Positions 59,433 to 64,000 of a stretch of DNA of 64,000 bases are shown here, one piece after another. The DNA lies in assembly GCF_010122465.1 (NCBI RefSeq), contig NZ_WLZY01000003.1, positions 434,001-498,000 on the forward strand, written 5' to 3'. The stretch comes from Phytoactinopolyspora mesophila. GTDB lineage: Bacteria; Actinomycetota; Actinomycetes; Jiangellales; Jiangellaceae. The notes beneath the pieces are model-generated. The model was not told the origin of the DNA, searched no databases, and was given only the letters and a program-made list of their open reading frames with translations. A program made the position numbers and the translations under genes. Numbering within the stretch: position 1 is the stretch's first letter; each line of letters begins with the position of its first letter.

Positions 59433-60988
59433 ACCGCCGGATTTCCATCACGCTGGCTCTCGGCGCCGCGATCGCTGTAGCCGCATGTTCGAACGGCGGC
59501 CCGCCGGATGCGCCACCACAGCAAGAGATGCCGCCGGAGTCGACGCCCGCTCCGGACGCGACGGAGGGCGTCGACGAAGAACTCGCTACGTTCTACACGC
59601 AGACCCTCGAGTGGGACGATTGCGGCGACCAGTACCAATGCAGCACCCTGTCTGTCCCGCTCGATTACGCCGATCCCGACGGCGATCAGATCGAGATCGC
59701 GATGCTTCGAGTGCCGGCCACCGGCGAAGACCCGGCAGGTTCGCTCATCGTCAACCCAGGCGGGCCGGGCGCTTCCGGCATCGAGTATGCGCGTAACGCC
59801 CGAAACGAGAACGTGGTCGCCTCTGATCGCCTCCGGGAACGGTACGACGTCGTCGGATTCGATCCGCGGGGCGTCGGTTCTTCCACCCCCATCGATTGCC
59901 TGGACGACGAAGACCTCGACGTGTTCGTCAGCGAGCAGGCCAGTGCCGAGGATGACGAAGCGTTGGCTGAGCTGGAAGAGACCATCGAAGAGTTCACCGC
60001 GGCGTGTGAGGCACGCTCCGGCGACCTGCTGGCCCACATCGACACCGCCAATGTCGCCCGCGACATGGACGTGATGCGGGCCGCGCTCGGTGACGAGAAG
60101 CTGCACTATCTCGGCAAGTCCTACGGGACGTTCATCGGTGCCGTTTACGCTGATCTGTTCCCCGAGCGGGCCGGTCGTCTCGTTCTCGACGGTGCTGTCG
60201 ACCCCGCACTGGAAGCAGAAGAGGTCGCCCTGGGCCAGGCCGAGGGGTTCGAGCGCTCGCTGGACGCCTTCCTGGAATGGTGCCTCGATCAAGATTGCGC
60301 CATCGGCGACTCAGAGGACGAGGCGCGCGAAGCGCTGGACCAGCTCATGGCCGACGCCGAGACCGAGCCCGTGCCGACCAACGACCCCCAGCGCCCGCTC
60401 ACCGCAGCGCTAGCCTTCTACGGGATCATCCTGCCCCTCTACCTCCCGGCCGAAGAGGGTTATCCAGTGCTGGAGAGGGCTCTCGACAACGCCATCAACG
60501 ACGAAAACGGTTCAGACCTGCTACAGCTCGCCGATTTCTATCTGGCACGCAACCCGGACGGGGTGTACGACGGCAACCAGAACGAGGCCATCATCGCAGT
60601 GAACTGCCTTGACCGGCCGAGTACCACGACGCCGGAAGAAGCGCGAGCTACCGCGCAGGAGTTCGAGGATCTCTCGCCCACGTTCGGGCGGTTCATGGCC
60701 TGGGCCGGGCTGACCTGCGTGGATTGGCCCGCGGAGTCCGACTTCGATCCGGCTCAGCTCTCGGCGACCGGGGCCGACCCGATCCTCGTGATCGGTACCA
60801 CCGGCGACCCTGCCACCCCGTACCGCTGGGCGGAGTCGCTGTCCGAGCAGCTCGAGTCGGGGGTGCTGCTGACGTATGAGGCCTTCGTGCACACCGCGTA
60901 CCTGTCCGGCAACAGCTGCATCGACTCGGCCGTCGATGCTTACCTCCTCGACGGCACTGTGCCCGACGAGGGACGTGTCTGTTCGTAA
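59429..60988 (+). CDS. Secreted alpha/beta hydrolase, tripeptidyl-aminopeptidase-like
   Basis: A 519-residue lipoprotein. A signal peptide ends in VAACSNGG, and an acidic spacer precedes the core. GGPGASG near residue 110 forms the oxyanion site, the nucleophile is in LGKSYGTFIG (about residue 231), and the Asp and His lie in VIGTTGDPATPY and FVHTAYLSG inside a TAP-like C-terminal domain. Paired cysteines (DCGDQYQC, GNSCIDSA) fit an extracytoplasmic enzyme. It resembles Streptomyces SlpD/E and tripeptidyl aminopeptidases that trim peptides outside the cell. Coupled to the PSP1 gene by a 4-bp overlap. Confidence 0.93.
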   Translation: MNRRISITLALGAAIAVAACSNGGPPDAPPQQEMPPESTPAPDATEGVDEELATFYTQTLEWDDCGDQYQCSTLSVPLDYADPDGDQIEIAMLRVPATGEDPAGSLIVNPGGPGASGIEYARNARNENVVASDRLRERYDVVGFDPRGVGSSTPIDCLDDEDLDVFVSEQASAEDDEALAELEETIEEFTAACEARSGDLLAHIDTANVARDMDVMRAALGDEKLHYLGKSYGTFIGAVYADLFPERAGRLVLDGAVDPALEAEEVALGQAEGFERSLDAFLEWCLDQDCAIGDSEDEAREALDQLMADAETEPVPTNDPQRPLTAALAFYGIILPLYLPAEEGYPVLERALDNAINDENGSDLLQLADFYLARNPDGVYDGNQNEAIIAVNCLDRPSTTTPEEARATAQEFEDLSPTFGRFMAWAGLTCVDWPAESDFDPAQLSATGADPILVIGTTGDPATPYRWAESLSEQLESGVLLTYEAFVHTAYLSGNSCIDSAVDAYLLDGTVPDEGRVCS

Positions 60989-61009
60989 GTCGGAACATGC
61001 CCGCTCATA

Positions 61010-62206
61010 ATGGGCGGCATGCGCCGTTCGATCATCGCGATGCTCGGTCTGGGCGTCGCCCTCGCCCTGGCGGCGTGCGCAGGCGACGAGAGCGAGGTAC
61101 GCCACGCCCGGGCGCTCACGCAGCTCGCTGGCACCGGCGCCGACGTCTCGTACGCGGAACCCCTGACGCTGCGGATGCGCGCCGGCCAGATCGAGTCGGC
61201 TGAGGTCGTCTCCGCCGATGGCGAGGCGTTGCCCGGTGACATCGACGACGACGGCCGCACCTGGACCAGCACCACTCGCCCGGAACCCGGCACCAACTAC
61301 GACGTCATGGTGACCGCCTCGGACTCGTTCGGCGAGTCCCACGTGTTCGACGACGAACTCACCGTGGCGGAGGTGCCGGACGGTGACCGGCTGACCCTGA
61401 CCATGCAGCCCGGCAACGAGTCGGTTGTCGGGGTAGGGGCGCCGATCGTGGTGCGCTTCACACAGCCGGTCACCGAACGAGAGGCCGTCGAGCGCGAGAT
61501 GCATGTCTCGTCCGATCCACAGGTGGTCGGGAGCTGGCATTGGGTGAGCGATACGGAAGCCCGCTTTCGGCCGCAGGAGTACTGGCCGGCCGGCACCCGA
61601 GTAGCTCTGGATCTGGAGCTCAACGGCGTTCAGGCCGGTGAAGAGCTGTGGGGCGGGCGTTCCTACCACCTAGAGTTCGAGGTGGGCTCCGAGCACATCG
61701 CCGAGATCGATGCCAATGACTACACCATGACGGTCAACGTCGACGGCGAGACCGAGCACACGTGGAACACGAGTCTCGGCGCACCCGAGTTCGCCACCCG
61801 CAATGGGACGTACGTCGTCCTCGAGAAGTTCGAGGAACGCAACATGACGTCGTGCAACGCGAACATCACATGCGATCCGAGCGATCCCCACTACTACGAC
61901 GTCGATGCGGATTGGGCGGTGCGGCTCTCGTACAGCGGCACCTTCGTGCATTCGGCGCCCTGGTCGGAGGAGTCACAGGGCGAGGACAACGTCTCGCACG
62001 GCTGCATCAACCTCAACGACGCCAACGGCGAGACCTACTTCAACATGGTTCGCTACGGCGACATCGTGACCGTGGAGAACTCCACCCGCGAAGCGGACGA
62101 CCTGGTCGAACGAGGCGATCCTGGCATGGTCGACTGGAACCAGTCCTGGGACGAGTACGTTGCCGGGTCCGCAGTAGGCGAGGCGATCACCACGGGCGAG
62201 TTCTGA
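61010..62206 (+). CDS. L,D-transpeptidase lipoprotein
   Basis: A 398-residue cell-wall cross-linking enzyme. The lipobox is LALAACAGD. Two Ig-like domains (about 40-240) precede the YkuD catalytic domain, with the active-site run VHSAPWSEESQGEDNVSHGCINL: Cys nucleophile and two His. It makes 3-3 peptide links and resembles mycobacterial LdtMt-type enzymes, a target of carbapenems. ATG 61010 or 61019 (MRRSII) may be used. It lies 21 bp after the hydrolase and just upstream of a tRNA gene. Confidence 0.95.
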   Translation: MGGMRRSIIAMLGLGVALALAACAGDESEVRHARALTQLAGTGADVSYAEPLTLRMRAGQIESAEVVSADGEALPGDIDDDGRTWTSTTRPEPGTNYDVMVTASDSFGESHVFDDELTVAEVPDGDRLTLTMQPGNESVVGVGAPIVVRFTQPVTEREAVEREMHVSSDPQVVGSWHWVSDTEARFRPQEYWPAGTRVALDLELNGVQAGEELWGGRSYHLEFEVGSEHIAEIDANDYTMTVNVDGETEHTWNTSLGAPEFATRNGTYVVLEKFEERNMTSCNANITCDPSDPHYYDVDADWAVRLSYSGTFVHSAPWSEESQGEDNVSHGCINLNDANGETYFNMVRYGDIVTVENSTREADDLVERGDPGMVDWNQSWDEYVAGSAVGEAITTGEF

Positions 62207-62337
62207 CGACTGCGGCATCGCGCAACGCACCACGCGATGCGGCCCCGGACGCCGCCCGCTCCAGCCAGAACACCCGATTCGGCGTTGGGTGCCCGTACGT
62301 CCTATACTCGTGGACCGTGCCGGTCTTACCGGCACAA

Positions 62338-62413
62338 GCCGCCTTAGCTCAGTCGGCAGAGCGATTCACTCGTAATGAATAGGTCGTCGGTTCGATTCCG
62401 ACAGGCGGCTCCA
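62338..62413 (+). tRNA. tRNA-Thr (anticodon CGT)
   Basis: A 76-nt cloverleaf including an encoded CCA. The acceptor pairs GCCGCCT (62338-62344) with AGGCGGC (62403-62409). The anticodon stem ATTCA/TGAAT encloses the loop CTCGTAA with anticodon CGT at 62371-62373, reading ACG. The T arm holds GGTTCGATTCC. TATACT at 62303-62308 may be its -10 element. The region after it carries degraded phage-like ORFs, so it may have served as an attachment site. Confidence 0.97.
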
Positions 62414-62416
62414 ACT

Positions 62417-62450
62417 CGCCCGCAGGTCACAGACTTGCGGGCGTTTGCTT
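62417..62450 (+). terminator. Terminator after tRNA-Thr
   Basis: CGCCCGCA (62417-62424) pairs with TGCGGGCG (62436-62443), followed by TTTGCTTT. It ends the tRNA transcript a few bases after the CCA. Confidence 0.8.
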
Positions 62451-62481
62451 TCCCGCTCAGCCGGACGCCCGAGATGGCACA

Positions 62482-62949
62482 TTGCTGGCACATGCGTTCC
62501 CGACTGCACCATCACGACGCCACCGTGCCCGTCTCCAGATACCTGTCCACGTCCTTCGGCACGCGAGCCTTCACCTCAGACATCACCGACGTGTACACGT
62601 CGGATGTGAACGCTGTCGACGACGCCAGAGCGCGACTGCGGGCCCGCGAGTACGGAGGCATCCTCGACGAGGTAGCCAAGACGCGGATCCAGACGACAAC
62701 ACCGGAAGTTTCGGTGCGTCGCACGCGGAAGGGATCCTGGACCGGATCGCCCGTAACCGGACCACCACCATCACCGTCAACACCAGACGCAGCGGCGGCG
62801 GGAGCCACACCGAGCCGTACATGGTGCACACGGGCGGGAAGATCACACCTTCCGGGGTGAAACGGTCACGACGGCGGCAAAGTCGCCAGCAACTTCGGGC
62901 GCTCGCTCCTGACGAGGTGCCCGCGATCCTGCAACCGAAGAACGGGTGA
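62482..62949 (+). pseudogene. Remnant of phage tail tape-measure-like gene
   Basis: The last third of this frame reads GILDRIARNRTTTITVNT, then YMVHTGGKI and ALAPDEVPAILQPKNG, a pattern I associate with the C-terminus of actinophage tape-measure proteins (HTGG then DEVPAILQ-GE). The first two thirds in this frame look non-coding (Arg/His-rich), while an overlapping frame shows SDVNAVDDARARLRAREYGGILDEVAKTRIQTTTPEV at about 62600-62710, also tape-measure-like; a frameshift near 62720 would join them. The stop TGA overlaps a following ATG (TGATG), as in phage gene trains. The identification is from motif memory only. Confidence 0.45.
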
Positions 62950-63382
62950 TGTCCCGGTCGCAGAATGCCGCGTTCGAGCGGCTACTCAGCAGTGTCGGAC
63001 GAGCCGCCCGGCCGCCGTAGCCGCGTCCACACAGGGCGCCGGCCACTCACCGCCGATGGCACCTACTATGGAGCCGCAAGCGATCGCCGAAGCCCTCAAC
63101 GGCACCACCCTGAAGCTCGACTTCGGAGACCGCACCGTTCTCTCGCCGAGATAGTGCCGACGGGCAACGGGACCGCAGCCGAACCGGTGCGAGAAGCTGA
63201 CAAACGAAAGCGTCGAGCGTGTGTTCCTGCCCCGCGCTCTGGAGCCCTATGGAGGCAACCCGTTCCGGGGTCGCCGCAGGCGCCCCAGGGCACGTGGCTG
63301 ACATTGTCGGTGCCGCGCCGTAGCGTGCCTACCTGAGAGGGGGCACACTGGGTGCTCTCACAGTTAAGGGCAGGTGTGAACG
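62950..63382 (+). other. Degraded ORF remnants after the tape-measure-like fragment
   Basis: A string of short coding-like pieces in changing frames: a 23-codon ORF from the coupled ATG at 62949 (MSRSQNAAFERLLSSVGRAA), a 28-residue ORF at 63068-63154 (MEPQAIAEALNGTTLKLDF), and a frame from about 63200 reading LTNESVERVFLPRALEPYGG and ending near 63300. Together they look like the end of a phage tail region interrupted by frameshifts and deletions. No intact gene can be supported until 63383. Confidence 0.4.
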
Positions 63383-63568
63383 ATGGCTGGACAGAGCCAG
63401 GCCAACGCGCGTGAGGCGGTCTACGCGGCGATCGTCGACGTTACGAAGAGCGCCGAGCAGTACGAGGGCCCGATGAAGTCTCAGATGATTCGTGACGCTG
63501 CCCACGCGTACCGGGCTATAGCCGGCGGCCCCCAACCCGGAACCTCAGTCGTCGACACATCGAAGTGA
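63383..63568 (+). CDS. Small protein of unknown function
   Basis: A 61-residue soluble protein, MAGQSQANAREAVYAAIVDV onwards, predicted as two helices with a flexible Gly/Pro tail. The ATG is preceded by a purine-rich AGGGCAGGTG, codons have the G+C-rich third positions of real genes here, and a perfect hairpin follows the stop. It resembles no family I can name. Given the neighbouring remnants it may be a prophage passenger gene, or an ordinary chromosomal gene next to the scar. Confidence 0.6.
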   Translation: MAGQSQANAREAVYAAIVDVTKSAEQYEGPMKSQMIRDAAHAYRAIAGGPQPGTSVVDTSK

Positions 63569-63593
63569 CGCCCATCGTGTGACGAACAACAAT

Positions 63594-63622
63594 GCACCTC
63601 GGACCGCCAACGTCCGAGGTGC
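63594..63622 (+). terminator. Hairpin after the small gene
   Basis: GCACCTCGGAC (63594-63604) pairs perfectly with GTCCGAGGTGC (63612-63622) around a 7-nt loop, 26 bp after the stop. No T-run follows, but the position and perfect stem suggest a terminator. The following 185 bp, up to 63807, show no clear gene. Confidence 0.65.
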
Positions 63623-63807
63623 GCTCCGCTGTGCCCATCTCCGGAAAGATGCCGGTACGGACACTTCTCTCCGTCTATCTCCGGTCGAAGGGCCAATTCC
63701 TTCGGGGTGATGACCGATGGCGATGCTGCGATCGGCGACGATGTAGTGGATGTGGATGATCACGCCGTTGATGCCGTCGTGTCGGTGCCGGCCGGTACCG
63801 TCCCATC

Positions 63808-64000
63808 ATGAGCGTGTGGACTGTGCTTCGGGACTGGTGGGATACCGATGACTCGGCGTTGCCGCCGGTCAAGCTCAACCTCGACGATCTCGAAGACATC
63901 GTAAGGTCGATCGAGGCGGACCTCGAGTGCCACGCGCGCATGTCGGTGTCCGGCTGGGGCCCCGTCTCCAGCGCCGCCGAGATCGCGTCGCTGCACGAGG
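63808..64000 (+). CDS. Partial gene running off the right edge, unknown function
   Basis: An ATG at 63808 opens a frame with no stop to the window end (64 codons): MSVWTVLRDWWDTDDSALPP, then VKLNLDDLEDIVRSIEADLE and so on. Third codon positions are G+C-rich and the protein is well mixed in composition, with a likely helix around LDDLEDIVRSIEADL, so I take it as real. No family is recognised. The minus-strand frames opposite are Arg/His-rich and look like shadows. Confidence 0.6.
   Translation, partial: MSVWTVLRDWWDTDDSALPPVKLNLDDLEDIVRSIEADLECHARMSVSGWGPVSSAAEIASLHE

Noticed and set aside
60521-61669. 382-codon minus-strand frame opposite the hydrolase and L,D-transpeptidase
   Set aside because: Covers two coding genes with catalytic motifs; antisense composition only.
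62285-62308. Complete -35/-10 promoter for tRNA-Thr
   Set aside because: TATACT is a good -10, but TTGGGT lies only 12 bp away and no better -35 is clear, so a full promoter is not annotated.

Overview
The window is 64 kb of high-GC DNA, roughly two thirds G+C, with frequent GTG starts and many 4-bp stop/start overlaps. It is chromosomal DNA from an actinobacterium. Markers are the helicase/secretion (ssd-tadABC-pilin-TadE-DECH helicase) neighbourhood, a 6C RNA between an HAD phosphatase and ssd (the position it holds in mycobacteria), a SAM-IV riboswitch, IdeR/DtxR-type iron boxes, HtaA-domain heme proteins and a topoisomerase I with a basic tail. A Jiangella- or Phytoactinopolyspora-like member is my guess from overall style; no 16S gene is present to test it.

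Left part (1-17 kb): a secreted unknown, an aldo/keto reductase, a Fic-like protein, a PadR/DUF1707 pair with its own palindrome, an HAD-IB phosphatase, then 6C RNA and two perfect DnaA boxes ahead of ssd-tadA-tadB-tadC. A DUF4244 pilin-like gene and two TadE-like genes follow. Facing them are an EamA exporter and the large DECH helicase. A STAS anti-sigma antagonist and a K+-independent proton-pumping pyrophosphatase close this part.

Middle (17-31 kb): a MocR regulator divergent from a drug/metabolite transporter; a DrrAB-like ABC exporter divergent from a TetR regulator; and a complete heme-iron acquisition locus. In the last, hmuT-hmuU-hmuV plus heme oxygenase run leftwards and two sortase-anchored surface proteins, one with two HtaA domains, run rightwards, from a shared control region with two iron boxes. 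Heme would be captured at the wall, passed to HmuT, imported by HmuUV and opened by the oxygenase.

31-50 kb is a mosaic of small metabolic genes and their local regulators: VOC protein, methyltransferases, an SDR/MarR pair with twin palindromes, Nudix, PEBP, Asp-nucleophile hydrolase, sarcosine-oxidase-like flavoprotein, a class V aminotransferase under a SAM-IV riboswitch, GlxA-type regulator with MFS transporter, thiolase, CAP lipoprotein, MerR with aldo/keto reductase, YndJ-like membrane protein and YggS.

50-62 kb is housekeeping: topA, DedA-like, BON, a serpin, tmk-holB, FkbM methyltransferase, PSP1 protein, a secreted tripeptidyl-aminopeptidase-like hydrolase, and an L,D-transpeptidase. 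A tRNA-Thr(CGT) follows, and right after it degraded ORFs that look like a prophage tail remnant, then a small gene and a gene running off the window.

The least expected signal is a set of dispersed intergenic palindromes. Three copies are exactly 92 bp and three are exactly 89 bp. Each has long complementary arms starting with TGATC and a partly conserved loop, and in one copy both arms have changed together. Several supply the stop codon of the preceding gene.
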